In this document: in pieces, positions 37,250-48,665 of the stretch
How positions within the stretch are numbered: position 1 is the stretch's first letter
Layout of the letters: each line of letters starts with the position of its first letter
Source of the DNA: Nannocystis bainbridge
Lineage (GTDB): Bacteria > Myxococcota_A > Polyangia > Nannocystales > Nannocystaceae
DNA: 64,000 nucleotides
Assembly: GCF_028368995.1 (NCBI RefSeq)
Contig: NZ_JAQNDL010000001.1
Span: 558,001-622,000, forward strand
Direction: 5' to 3'
Made by a program: the position numbers and the translations under genes
Notes under the pieces: model-generated
Database searches by the model: none
What the model was told of the DNA's origin: nothing
What the model saw: the letters and a program-made list of their open reading frames with translations, nothing else

Positions 37250-37592
37250 TGCGGACGCGCGAGCGGTGACGCGCCCGCAGACTTGCGGATGCGCTGCCGT
37301 CACGTCGCGCGAGCGGCCGGCGGGCGCAGCGGCAGCGCGCTCACAGATTTGCGGACGCGCCGCCCTCCCGTCCCGCGAGCGGCCGGCGTCCGCCGCAACA
37401 GCCCTCACAGATTGCGGACGCGCTGCCCTCCCGTCCTGCTAGCGGCCGGGGTCCGCAGCGACAGCGCGCCCGTCGAGTCACGGACGCGCCGCCTCCCGTC
37501 CCGCGAGCGGCCGGCGTCCGCAGCGACAGCGCGCTCACAGATTTACGTACGCGCGGCCCTCACGTCGCGCGAGCGGCCGGCGTGCGCAGCGG
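37250..37592 (-). repeat. Five-unit ~65-bp tandem repeat beginning in the reductase 3' end
   Basis: The word GCGGCCGG recurs at 37313, 37379, 37442, 37507 and 37573 (spacings 63-66). Units also share CTCACAGATT(T)GCGGACGCG and GTCC/GCAGCG. The last unit contains the final codons of the ferredoxin-type reductase. The stretch at 37300-37331 matches the gene end at 37560-37591 with one mismatch. Confidence 0.8.
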
Positions 37593-38561
37593 CGGCGGCG
37601 GCATCTCGGCGGTCAGGAACGCGTCGGCGCTGATGTCCTTGAGCCCGGCGCCGCGCAGGAAGCTCTGCTTCTTCAACGCAGTGACCCGGTCGGGGCTGCC
37701 GCACAGGAACACCCGCCAGCCCTTCAGGTTCGGGAACAGCCGCTGCGTCACCTGGGCCAGGTCGCCGACCTCGATCTCGCCGCCTGTCTCTCCGGACATG
37801 GCGCATCGGACATAGCTGAAAGCTCCTGTCCCATCGGACATGCCCTTGAGCTCGTCCACCAGGTAGAACCCGTCCGGGTCGCGGGCCCCGTGGACCAGCG
37901 AGATCGGCCCGGTGTGGCCGCGGCGGCGGGCGTCGTGGACGATCGCGCGCAGCGGCGCCAGGCCGGTGCCGGTGCCGACCAGCAGCATCGGCTGCTCGGG
38001 CCGGCCCTCGGTGTAGAAGCACGTTCCGGCCGGGCCGCGCAGGCCGACGCGGGTCCCGGGGGCCGCCGCCGCCAGCCAGCGGCTGACCCGGCCCAACCTG
38101 TGCACGCGCACGTGCAGCTCGAGCGCGCGCCCGTCGGCCGGCGAGCTCGCCAGCGAGTAGGCGCGGACATGGTCGCCCTGGATCAGCTGCACGTATTGAC
38201 CTGGCCGATAGGACAGGTCCTCGTCGGGCTCGAGGCGGACCCGCACGATCGCCGGGCCGATCGGCGCGACCTCGGCGATCGTCGCCCCGATCGCCGGCGG
38301 CGGGCCCTCCTCGATCACCAGCTCGCCGGTCGGGCGGGCCATGCACGACAGGAACCACCCCTGCTCGCGCAGCGCCGGGGCCAGGCCCTGCTGCGCCGCG
38401 GCCCCGGGGTCGCCCGCGACCGCGCGCAGCATGCAGGCCTGGCAGGCCCCGGCGCGGCACGAAGAAGGGACCGCGACGCCGCCGCGGAGCAGGCCCTCGA
38501 GCGCCGTCTCACCTGGCTCGAGGGCCAGGTCGAGGTTACCGCGACGGATCCGCCCGGTCAT
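37560..38561 (-). CDS. Ferredoxin-type 2Fe-2S/FAD/NAD(P) oxidoreductase
   Basis: This 333-residue protein has an N-terminal plant-type ferredoxin domain with Cys at 35, 40, 43 and 73 (SCRAGACQAC and LSC). An FAD-binding barrel follows (YRPGQYVQL, RAYSLASSP), then an NAD(P) domain (VGTGTGLAPLRAI, FLCGSPDRVTALKK). The order is that of phenol-hydroxylase reductase or toluene-type reductases, which pass electrons from NAD(P)H to a partner. The gene starts three bases after the truncated globin gene on the same strand, so the reductase probably re-reduces that globin. Together they would work like a split flavohaemoglobin. Confidence 0.9.
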   Translation of the reverse strand: MTGRIRRGNLDLALEPGETALEGLLRGGVAVPSSCRAGACQACMLRAVAGDPGAAAQQGLAPALREQGWFLSCMARPTGELVIEEGPPPAIGATIAEVAPIGPAIVRVRLEPDEDLSYRPGQYVQLIQGDHVRAYSLASSPADGRALELHVRVHRLGRVSRWLAAAAPGTRVGLRGPAGTCFYTEGRPEQPMLLVGTGTGLAPLRAIVHDARRRGHTGPISLVHGARDPDGFYLVDELKGMSDGTGAFSYVRCAMSGETGGEIEVGDLAQVTQRLFPNLKGWRVFLCGSPDRVTALKKQSFLRGAGLKDISADAFLTAEMPPPPLRTPAARAT

Positions 38562-38564
38562 GGC

Positions 38565-38942
38565 TCACACCGCCGGATCGCGGCCGAGGACGTCGTTGCG
38601 GACCGACTCGGCGATCGCGCCGACGCGGGCGATCTTCGCGTCGTCGACCCCGAGCTCCTTGAGCGTGCCGGCGAGGTGACCGACGACCGCGTCGAAGTGG
38701 CTGTCGTCGATGCCCTCGGCCACCAGGTGGGCGTGCGCGCGGCGCATGTCGCGGCCCGAGTAGTGCGCCGGCCCGCCGGTCACCATGGTCAGGAACGCCT
38801 TCTGCTTGGCCGCCTGGCGCTCCATGTCGACGTCGTCGAAGAAGGGGGCCAACCTCTCGTCAGCCATGACCTTGCGGTAGAAAATATCGACCGCGGCGTC
38901 CATCGCCACAGCCCCACCAATCTCGTCGTAAAGGCTCGTCAT
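38565..38942 (-). CDS. Group I truncated haemoglobin
   Basis: This 125-residue protein matches TrHbN-type globins: LYDEIGGAVAMDAAVDIFYRKV with a B-helix Tyr, then DMERQAAKQKAFLTMVTGGP, and the proximal His at about 70 in RDMRRAHAHL. GTLKELGV ends the fold. Group I truncated globins such as that of Mycobacterium oxidise nitric oxide to nitrate. It lies directly upstream of a reductase and divergent from an NsrR-type regulator, which supports a nitric-oxide role. The start MTSLYDEIG is the family's normal beginning; codons further upstream reach into the regulator's promoter. Confidence 0.92.
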   Translation of the reverse strand: MTSLYDEIGGAVAMDAAVDIFYRKVMADERLAPFFDDVDMERQAAKQKAFLTMVTGGPAHYSGRDMRRAHAHLVAEGIDDSHFDAVVGHLAGTLKELGVDDAKIARVGAIAESVRNDVLGRDPAV

Positions 38943-38973
38943 CGCTCTCTTGCTCCCTCCGGCAGCGCGCCGG

Positions 38974-39000
38974 AAAAGTTGTATTCTTGGTACGTATTTT
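38974..39000. promoter_or_regulatory. AT-rich putative NsrR operator
   Basis: An AT-rich imperfect dyad, starting AAAAGTTGTAT and ending TACGTATTTT, lies between the divergent globin and NsrR-type genes. Its length and character resemble NsrR operators, which are imperfect AT-rich dyads, but the match to a consensus is weak. Confidence 0.45.
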
Positions 39001-39024
39001 CTGTCCCCGAGGCCAGCGCAAATC

Positions 39025-39504
39025 ATGCAGCTCACCCAGTTCACCGACTACGCTTTGCGCACGCTCCTCTACCTGGCGGTGCACCGGGACCGACTGGTGC
39101 CGGTCGCCGAGATCAGTGCCGCCTACGGGATCTCGAACCACCACCTGGTCAAAGTCGCGCACCAGCTCGCGCGCCTCGGCCACGTCGAGTCGGCGCGCGG
39201 TCGCGGCGGCGGCCTGCGGCTCGCGCGCGACCCGGCCGACGTGACCGTGGGTGAGGTGGTCCGCGCCACCGAGCCGCATTTCCACGTGGTCGAGTGCTTC
39301 GACGCCGACCACAACGCGTGCCCCATCGTGCCGGCATGCGGCCTCATGCGCACGCTGGCGCAGGCGCGTGAGCGCTTCCTCGAGGTCCTCGACAGCCAGC
39401 GGCTGGCCGACCTCGTGCAGGACCCGGTCCGCGTCGACAAGCTGGTCACCATCTGGAAGCGCACCGGCAGCGCCACGCGCCGCCAATTGGCCTCCCCGGA
39501 GTGA
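39025..39504 (+). CDS. nsrR: NsrR-type Rrf2-family iron-sulfur regulator
   Basis: This 159-residue protein is an Rrf2 regulator with a winged helix (QLTQFTDYALRTLLYLAVHR, ISNHHLVKVAHQLARLGHVESARGRGGGLRLA). The three cluster Cys are at 91, 99 and 105, with the C-x7-C-x5-C spacing typical of NsrR (ECFDADHNACPIVPAC). NsrR represses nitric-oxide detoxification genes until NO damages its cluster. It is divergent from the truncated globin and reductase, the expected targets. An Rrf2 regulator of iron-sulfur assembly (IscR) is less likely because the Cys spacing differs. Confidence 0.88.
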   Translation: MQLTQFTDYALRTLLYLAVHRDRLVPVAEISAAYGISNHHLVKVAHQLARLGHVESARGRGGGLRLARDPADVTVGEVVRATEPHFHVVECFDADHNACPIVPACGLMRTLAQARERFLEVLDSQRLADLVQDPVRVDKLVTIWKRTGSATRRQLASPE

Positions 39505-39524
39505 TGGGTCTATATCCGGGCGCC

Positions 39525-40760
39525 ATGACCCGCACGCTCGCCACCGCCGCCGAAGCCCCCGTCCTGCCGCGGATCCTGCTGCGCGACGGCGAGGCGGTGA
39601 CGGCCCCGGTCCCGGCCGCGCCGGCGCGCACGGGGGCGGCGGCGGCGACGGAGCGGCCCCTGCGGGTGGTGATCGCCGGCGGCGGCACCGGCGGGCACTT
39701 GTTCCCCGGCATCGCCCTCGCCGAGGAGATCCGGGCCCGCGGCGGCGAGGTCCATTTCGTCGGCACCGCCCGCGGCATCGAGGCCCGCGCGGTGCCCGAG
39801 AGCGGGTATGCGCTCGAGCTGATCGACGTCGCCGGCATCAAGGGCCGCGGCCTCGCGGGCCTGGTGCGCGGGCTGCTGCGCCTGCCGCGGGCCTGGCTGC
39901 AGAGCCTCCGCCTGCTCCGCCGCCTGCGCCCCGACGTGGTCGTCGGCGTCGGCGGCTACGCCTCGGGCCCGGTGGTCGCGACCGCGTCGATGCTGCGGAT
40001 CCCGACCGCCATCCTCGAGCAGAACAGCATCCCCGGGATCACCAACCGGATCCTGTCTCGCCTGGTGCGCAAGGTGTTCTGCACCTTCCCCGACGTCCGC
40101 GGCCGCTTCCCCGCGCCCAAGGTCGTGCTGGCCGGCAACCCGATCCGCCGCCAGATCCTCGGCCAGCTCGTCGCCGCCGGCGAGACCACCGCCGCCGCCG
40201 CCGCGGCCACGCCGCACGGCCCGCGCCTGTTCGTGTTCGGCGGCTCGCAGGGCGCCCGGGCCATCAACGACGCCGTCCTGGCCGCCCTGCCCGGCCTGCT
40301 GGAGCGGCTGCCGAACCTCGAGATCTGGCACCAGACCGGCAAGGGCGACGAGGCGCGGGTACGCGACGGCTACGCCGCGCTCGGCCTCGGCGAGCCGCGC
40401 GCGCGCGTGGCCGCCTTCCTCAAGGACATGGCCGCGCCCTACGCCTGGTGCGACCTGGTGCTGTGCCGCGCCGGCGCCACCTCGCTGTCGGAGCTCACCG
40501 CGGTCGGCAAGCCCGCGGTGCTGGTGCCCTTCCCGCACGCGACCGACAACCATCAGGAGTGGAACGCCCGCGCGCTGGTCGACGCCGGCGGCGCGCTGCT
40601 GATGCGCGAGTCGGAGTGGACGCCCGAGGCGCTGACCGGCGCGCTCGCCGGTCTGCTCGCGGCGCCGGAGCGCCTCTACGACATGAGCAACGCCATGCGC
40701 ACCGCGGCCCGGCCCGAGGCGGCGCGCACGATCGTCGACGCCATGAGCGCGTGGCGGTGA
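39525..40760 (+). CDS. murG: MurG, lipid II-forming N-acetylglucosamine transferase
   Basis: This 411-residue GT28 enzyme adds GlcNAc to lipid I at the inner face of the membrane, the last cytoplasmic step of peptidoglycan synthesis. Signatures are VVIAGGGTGGHLFPGIALAEEI, GVGGYASGPVVATA, LEQNSIPGITNRIL, FGGSQGARAIND, ADLVLCRAGATSLSEL-like CDLVLCRAGATSLSEL and PFPHATDNHQEWNARAL. The N-terminal 40 residues before RPLRVVIAGG are extra compared with most MurG and may be spurious; the start could be 39501-39525 or later. It lies outside any dcw-type cell-wall cluster in this window. It follows nsrR closely but has its own role. Confidence 0.93.
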   Translation: MTRTLATAAEAPVLPRILLRDGEAVTAPVPAAPARTGAAAATERPLRVVIAGGGTGGHLFPGIALAEEIRARGGEVHFVGTARGIEARAVPESGYALELIDVAGIKGRGLAGLVRGLLRLPRAWLQSLRLLRRLRPDVVVGVGGYASGPVVATASMLRIPTAILEQNSIPGITNRILSRLVRKVFCTFPDVRGRFPAPKVVLAGNPIRRQILGQLVAAGETTAAAAAATPHGPRLFVFGGSQGARAINDAVLAALPGLLERLPNLEIWHQTGKGDEARVRDGYAALGLGEPRARVAAFLKDMAAPYAWCDLVLCRAGATSLSELTAVGKPAVLVPFPHATDNHQEWNARALVDAGGALLMRESEWTPEALTGALAGLLAAPERLYDMSNAMRTAARPEAARTIVDAMSAWR

Positions 40761-40826
40761 GTGCCCAAACTCTCGCCTGCGGGGCCTGAGGGCCCGGGGA
40801 GCGCGCGGCTACTATGCGCTCCGCCG

Positions 40827-43730
<2,904 letters not shown>

Positions 43731-43791
43731 CGCGGAGCGCCGCGCAGGCGCCCCTCGTCTGCGCCCGCGACCGATCGCCGCTGCGGCCCCG

Positions 43792-43821
43792 CGACCTCCG
43801 TGCCTCCCGGCGCGGAGGTCG
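43792..43821 (+). terminator. Likely terminator after gcvP
   Basis: Perfect nine-bp arms CGACCTCCG and CGGAGGTCG flank a 12-base loop, about 60 bases after the gcvP stop. No T-run follows. Confidence 0.45.
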
Positions 43822-43880
43822 TTCGCGTCTCTGCTTCGCGCGTTGACCGTCGCGCAGCAGGACGGTAAGCCTGGCCCGTC

Positions 43881-45038
43881 GTGCTCACCGACTTCCAGAT
43901 CAAGAACTTCAAGTCTCTCCGCGACCTCCGGCTCGAGCCGGGCCGCGTGACGGTGCTGGTCGGCGACAACGGGTCCGGCAAGAGCAACATCCTCGAGGCG
44001 ATCGCGTTCGCCGGCGCCGCGCTGGCCGACAAGCTCGACCACGAGTTCCTCGCCAGCCGGGGCATCCGCGCCGCCGATCCGCGATGGATGCGGGCGGCCT
44101 TCGGCGCCGACGACGACACCAAGATCGAGGTCCGCGTGGCTCACGGCGCCGAGCGGGTCGGCTTTCACGTCGAGACCTCGGCGTCGCGCCGCAGCTTCTG
44201 GAAGCTGGTCGTGACCGAGCGGAGCATGCGCTCGCCCAAGGAGACGCTGCTGCTCGACAGCTTCCGCGCGGCCTTCAAGTCGGTGATTCAGGACGAGGAC
44301 GAGCGAATCAGCGACGCGGAGCTGGCGGAGTTCGTCGACGGCCGCCTGGCCCAGATCTTCCTCCTCAACTTCGAGCCGCTGAAGTCGTTCCTGATCTACG
44401 CGCCGGAGACGGCGGCGCTGCGCAGCTTCGCCCAGGAGGGCCAGATCCTGCCGCTCGGGGTCCGCGGCGAGGGCCTGTTCTCGCTGCTGAAGACGCTGGC
44501 CGCCGACGCGCCGCGCCTGGCCGAGCTGAAGGAGCTGCTGCACCTGGTCGACTGGTTCGCCGACCTCGAGGTCGGCGCCGCGCTGGCGCCGTACGAGCGG
44601 ACCCTGCAGCTCCGCGACCGCTATCTCGCCGCCGGCAACCCGCTGGCGGCGTTCGATCAGCGCAGCGCCAATGGCGGGTTCCTGTTCCTGCTGTTCGCCT
44701 TCGCCGTGGTCCTCAGCCCCGACACGCCGAAGCTGTTCGCCATCGACGACATCGACGCGGCCCTCGATCCGCGCCTGCGCGCCGAGCTGATCCGGCAGCT
44801 CCTGGCGCTCGCGGCCCGCCACGGCAAGCAGATCGTGGTGACCACCCACGACCCCGCGATCGTCGAGTCGCTCGACCTGCACGACCCCGACTTGCGGCTC
44901 TACACGGTGCAGCGCGACGCGCAGGGGCACACGCAGGTGACGCGGGTCCGCGCGGCCCAGCCGGCCGAGGCCCCGCCGACGCACGAGCTGTCGGAGGCGT
45001 TCCGCCGCGTGGTCCTCGAAGTGCCACCGAGCGCCTGA
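43881..45038 (+). CDS. AAA-family ATPase (AAA15/OLD-like ATPase domain only)
   Basis: This 385-residue protein has Walker A VLVGDNGSGKSNILEA near residue 30, a signature-like region in the middle, and Walker B with DDIDAALDPRLRAELI (KLFAIDDIDAALDP). HGKQIVVTTHDPAIVESL is the H-loop. This is the ABC/SMC-like ATPase fold of the AAA15 group. Such ATPases often pair with a nuclease in anti-phage systems, but no TOPRIM, HNH or other nuclease gene is adjacent, so its role is open. It starts with GTG at 43881, directly before MLTDFQIKNFKSL, the normal N-terminus. Confidence 0.85.
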   Translation: MLTDFQIKNFKSLRDLRLEPGRVTVLVGDNGSGKSNILEAIAFAGAALADKLDHEFLASRGIRAADPRWMRAAFGADDDTKIEVRVAHGAERVGFHVETSASRRSFWKLVVTERSMRSPKETLLLDSFRAAFKSVIQDEDERISDAELAEFVDGRLAQIFLLNFEPLKSFLIYAPETAALRSFAQEGQILPLGVRGEGLFSLLKTLAADAPRLAELKELLHLVDWFADLEVGAALAPYERTLQLRDRYLAAGNPLAAFDQRSANGGFLFLLFAFAVVLSPDTPKLFAIDDIDAALDPRLRAELIRQLLALAARHGKQIVVTTHDPAIVESLDLHDPDLRLYTVQRDAQGHTQVTRVRAAQPAEAPPTHELSEAFRRVVLEVPPSA

Positions 45039-45163
45039 GGCAGCGCATGCACGAGACCCCGAGCTCCGTGGCCGCGCGCGCGAGCGCCAGTCGCCGGTGG
45101 CGTGCTGCACAGGCTGCGAGCGACGCGACCTCCGGCCGCGCGGCCCGGCACATAATCGCCGGG

Positions 45164-47104
45164 ATGCGCCGTAGCCTCGCGTCCCTGCCCTTCGTCGCCG
45201 TCCTCGAGCTCGCCTGCGCCCACGGCCCTCGTTCGCCGGCCTCGCCCCGGGCCCTCCTCGTGGCCGGCGAGGCCGCGCGCAGCGGGCCCGCGCTGGCGAT
45301 CCACGACGTGCCGCCGGCGGTGTTCGTCGACGCCAAGCGGGCGCAGAAGCTCGCGGCCGTGCTGCCGAAGATCCACGACGTCGTCGCCGGCATCGTCGCC
45401 GACGATCGCCTCATCGGCCTGGCCGTCGGCGTCGTCGTCGACGGCCAGCTGGTGTTCGGCGAGGGCTTCGGCGTGCGCAACGTCGACGAGGGCGGCGCGG
45501 TCGACATCCACACCGCCTTCCGGATCGGCTCGATCACCAAGGTGTTCTCCGGCATGACCGCGCTGCGCCTGGGCGACGAGGGATTGCTCGACCTCGACGC
45601 GCCCGCGGCGAACGTGCTGCCCGAGCTGGCCACCCTCGTCTATCCCAGCGCCGACGCGCGGCCGATGACGGTCCGCGACATCCTCACCCACACGGCCGGC
45701 CTGCCGCGCGACCCCGACCTGCCGCTGAGCGGCGGCGGCCAGCCGCACACCCGCGACGCGGTGATGCAGGCGATCGACGGGCTGTCGCTGGTGCGCCCGC
45801 CGGGCATCGGCTCCGAGTACTCGAACCTCGGCTTCGTGCTGCTCGGCCACGTGCTCGCCGCGGCCGGCGGCGAGCCGTTCGGCGACGTCATCCGCGACCT
45901 CGTGCTGCAGCCGCTCGGCATGCACGAGACGGTGTGGCAGGCGAGCGACCTCCCGGCCGGGCAGCGCACGCGCGGGCACGCGGTCGTCGACGGCAAGGTC
46001 GTCGCCACCACCTCGGGCGGTCACAGTGCGCTGAGCGCCGCCGGCGGGCTGTGGTCGACCGTGGCCGACATGGCCCGCTTCGTCGCCTTCCAGCTCGACG
46101 CCTGGCCGCCGCGCGGCGACGCCGAGAGCGGCCCGCTCGCGCGCTCGACCGTGCGCGAGGCCCAGCGGCTCCGCGCGCTCCGCAGCTTCCGCGCGCGCAC
46201 CACCGCCGACGAGGCCGCGGCCGGCGGCATCGAGGGCGGCGCCTCGGGCGTGGGCTTCCCGTGGAGCGTCGGCCACAACTGCGAGGCCGCGTACGTGGTC
46301 GGCCACAACGGCGCGCTCGAGGGCTACTTCGCGACGATCCGACTGTTCCCGCACGCGGGCGTCGGCGTCATCGTGCTCGCCAACGCGGGCTGGACGGACA
46401 CCGACGGGATCGCGGTCCAGATCCAGCGCGTACTGGCCGCGGGCGGGGTGCTGGCGAACCGCGCGCCGCAAGCCCTGCCGGCGCTGGGCGAGGCGGCGCA
46501 GCGGATCGTCGATCTGTTCCCGGCGTGGGACCCGGCGAAGTTCGGCGAGTGGAGCACGCACGGCTGGACGGCCGCCGGCAACGCCAAGCTGCTGGCCGCC
46601 GAGATGACGTGGCTGCACGCGGGCCTCGGCGCCTGCACGCTCGGCGGGCTCAAGCGCGCGACGAGCCCGTGGTCGGGCGTGTACCGGGCGAAATGCGAGC
46701 ACGGCGACGCCGAGCTGACGGTCAACCTGACCAGCGCGAAGACGCCGAAGATCGCCAGCGTCACGCTGGCGTGGCTGGCCGGCACGCCGGCGCCCGAGCT
46801 GCAAGCGCTGGCCGAGGCCGCGGCGCCGCAGCTGGCCCAGTTCGACGAGGCCGGCTTCCTGACCAGCTTCTCGCCCGGCTTCCGCCGCTCGACGCTGCGC
46901 CACACGATCGCCGACACCCAGTTCGAGCACGGCACCTGCGTGCTCGACAAGCCGCTCGAGGTCCGCGGCCCGCGCGAGGCGACCTACGCCCTCAAGTGCG
47001 ACAAGGGCACCGCGAAGCTGTCGCTGACGATCGACCGCGGGCAGCCGGCGCAGATCGTGTCGTTCAGCGTGGCGTCGACCGGCGCGCTGCCGACCTGCCG
47101 CTGA
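45164..47104 (+). CDS. Secreted serine hydrolase (beta-lactamase/class C-like)
   Basis: This 646-residue protein has a signal-like N-terminus (LASLPFVAVLELACAHG) and a beta-lactamase-related domain. The Ser-x-x-Lys is S123-x-x-K126 (FRIGSITKVFSGM), the Tyr-x-Asn is in GSEYSNLGFVLLGH, and the third motif is in YVVGHNGALEGYF. The family includes D-aminopeptidases, esterases and penicillin-binding relatives. Residues about 440-646 form an extra C-terminal domain with FSPGFRRSTLRHTI, a DUF3471-like tail. The substrate is not known. The start is the first ATG before the signal segment. Confidence 0.88.
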   Translation: MRRSLASLPFVAVLELACAHGPRSPASPRALLVAGEAARSGPALAIHDVPPAVFVDAKRAQKLAAVLPKIHDVVAGIVADDRLIGLAVGVVVDGQLVFGEGFGVRNVDEGGAVDIHTAFRIGSITKVFSGMTALRLGDEGLLDLDAPAANVLPELATLVYPSADARPMTVRDILTHTAGLPRDPDLPLSGGGQPHTRDAVMQAIDGLSLVRPPGIGSEYSNLGFVLLGHVLAAAGGEPFGDVIRDLVLQPLGMHETVWQASDLPAGQRTRGHAVVDGKVVATTSGGHSALSAAGGLWSTVADMARFVAFQLDAWPPRGDAESGPLARSTVREAQRLRALRSFRARTTADEAAAGGIEGGASGVGFPWSVGHNCEAAYVVGHNGALEGYFATIRLFPHAGVGVIVLANAGWTDTDGIAVQIQRVLAAGGVLANRAPQALPALGEAAQRIVDLFPAWDPAKFGEWSTHGWTAAGNAKLLAAEMTWLHAGLGACTLGGLKRATSPWSGVYRAKCEHGDAELTVNLTSAKTPKIASVTLAWLAGTPAPELQALAEAAAPQLAQFDEAGFLTSFSPGFRRSTLRHTIADTQFEHGTCVLDKPLEVRGPREATYALKCDKGTAKLSLTIDRGQPAQIVSFSVASTGALPTCR

Positions 47105-47109
47105 GCGGC

Positions 47110-47420
47110 CCATCGCGCGTGCTCGCGTTCGCGGACGGCGACGATCGCCGGATGCGAGCATTCGCGGGACGCCGAACGCTCACCGGAGCGAAATCAAGGG
47201 TGCTCACATTCGCGGACGCCCGCCGCTCGCCGGAGCGAGATCAGGGTGCGGGCAATCGCGGACGCCGAACCCTCCCCCGCTCGCCGATGACCGTCGCTCG
47301 CGCTCGCGAAGCGCTCGCCGGAGCGAGATCAGGGTGCGGGCAATCGCGGACGCCGAACCCTCCCCCGCTCGCCGATGACCGACGCTCGCCACTCGTCGGA
47401 GCTCACAGGCCTTCACCTTC
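47110..47420. repeat. Tandem/direct repeats in the gene-free stretch after the serine hydrolase
   Basis: A 70-bp sequence occurs twice without any difference (47224-47293 and 47312-47381, period 88). Shorter relatives containing TTCGCGGACG and CGCCGGAGCGA lie on both sides. The array fills most of the 423-base gap before the M23 peptidase gene. No gene is visible here. Confidence 0.85.
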
Positions 47421-47527
47421 GCGGACGCGACCGGCGCTGCTGCCCACATTCGTTCGCGCGCCTGAAACGGCGAAGCGCCGGCGCGCCGTGAGGCACGCCG
47501 ACGCTCCTGCGGATTCACCGGGCGAGA

Positions 47528-48460
47528 TCAGTTGCAGGTCGGGGCGACCTGGCCGTCGGAGCCGGTGTTGATATACGCGTCGGACACGTAGCCCGTGCCG
47601 ATGAAGTCCCACAGCTTGGTGGTGCCGAACGTGCCGGTCACCGAGGTGCCGTTCTTCTGGCAGGTGATCGTCACCTTGGCGCCGTTGGCGACCGAGCCGA
47701 CCGCCGTCCCGCTGGTGCTCGGGGTCGAGCGCACGGTCAGCGGCAGGCCGCTGGTGGAGACCGTGCCGGTGACGCCGCCGCTGCCGCCGCCGCTGCACTT
47801 GTTCTTGCTGGTGTAGTTCTTGGTGCCGAAGAACAGCGCGGTCGAGCCGTTGAACACCGGCTTCTGCGCGGTCCCGTTCAGGCGCTGCTCGTAGTGGAGG
47901 TGCGGGCCCGACGAGCCGCCGGTGCTGCCCACGGTGCCGATCTTCTGGCCCTGGCTGACGCTCTGGCCGACCGTCACGCTCTGCGAGTTGAGGTGGGCGT
48001 AGCGGGTGCGGTAGCCGCCGCCGTGATCGATCTCGACCCACTTGCCGTAGCTCGTGGCGCCCTCGTTGGCCACGCGGCTGACCTTGCCCGCCGCGGCCGC
48101 CACCACCGGATCGTTTACGTCGTCGGTGCGGTTGAAGTCGACCGAGTTGACCGGGCTGTGATTGGTGCGGGTCTGGCCGGCCCACACCTGGCCGCACGGG
48201 AACGGCAGCTGGAACGCCGGCGCCAGGCTGACCTCGGTCTGCGCGGCGAGGTCCTCGAGCGCGTCGAACTCGGCGGCCTCCTCACCGGCGGGCGGGCCCG
48301 CGTCCCACCACTCCTCGTCGCCGAAGAAGCCGGCCGGATCGAGCTCGGCCTCCTCGGCGGTCATGTCCTCGATACAGCCGCCGAGAGCGACGGACAGGGT
48401 GCCAGCGAGCGCCAGCGAGAAGAGGTTGCGATGGGCGAACACGGAGGCGAGTCGGGTCAT
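47528..48460 (-). CDS. M23-family metallopeptidase lipoprotein with SH3-like C-terminus
   Basis: This 310-residue protein starts with a lipoprotein signal (LSVALGGC) and an acidic linker. Then comes an M23/LytM endopeptidase domain: the zinc His and Asp are in NHSPVNSVDFNR, the HLN region is in RYAHLNSQSVTVGQSV, and the catalytic H-x-H is in SGPHLHYEQ. Residues about 240-310 (PLTVRSTPSTSGTAVGSVANGAKVTITCQ) form a bacterial SH3-like domain that may bind cell wall. It probably cuts peptide cross-links of peptidoglycan, its own or that of prey bacteria. ATG at 48460 is chosen because it starts the signal peptide. Confidence 0.92.
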   Translation of the reverse strand: MTRLASVFAHRNLFSLALAGTLSVALGGCIEDMTAEEAELDPAGFFGDEEWWDAGPPAGEEAAEFDALEDLAAQTEVSLAPAFQLPFPCGQVWAGQTRTNHSPVNSVDFNRTDDVNDPVVAAAAGKVSRVANEGATSYGKWVEIDHGGGYRTRYAHLNSQSVTVGQSVSQGQKIGTVGSTGGSSGPHLHYEQRLNGTAQKPVFNGSTALFFGTKNYTSKNKCSGGGSGGVTGTVSTSGLPLTVRSTPSTSGTAVGSVANGAKVTITCQKNGTSVTGTFGTTKLWDFIGTGYVSDAYINTGSDGQVAPTCN

Positions 48461-48665
48461 GTCGGGGTCCTTCGCGGGCGAGACAAAGAGGGCGAACGTG
48501 GAGTCGGTCTCCACACGCAGAGCCGCCGGTCCAGCGGCTCCGAACGTCGTCCTGTCGAGTAACCCGGCCCCGATTTTCGATCACCGAAGTCGACCGCGCC
48601 GCAAACACCGCGAGCGCTCGCAGGCGCGCCCACGCGTGCGCCCCGCGAACCTCGCTGCGCTCGAC

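Noticed and set aside
37250..37592. Possible CRISPR array
   Set aside because: The whole 65-bp unit is repeated with drift, so there are no constant repeats alternating with unique spacers, and no cas genes are nearby.
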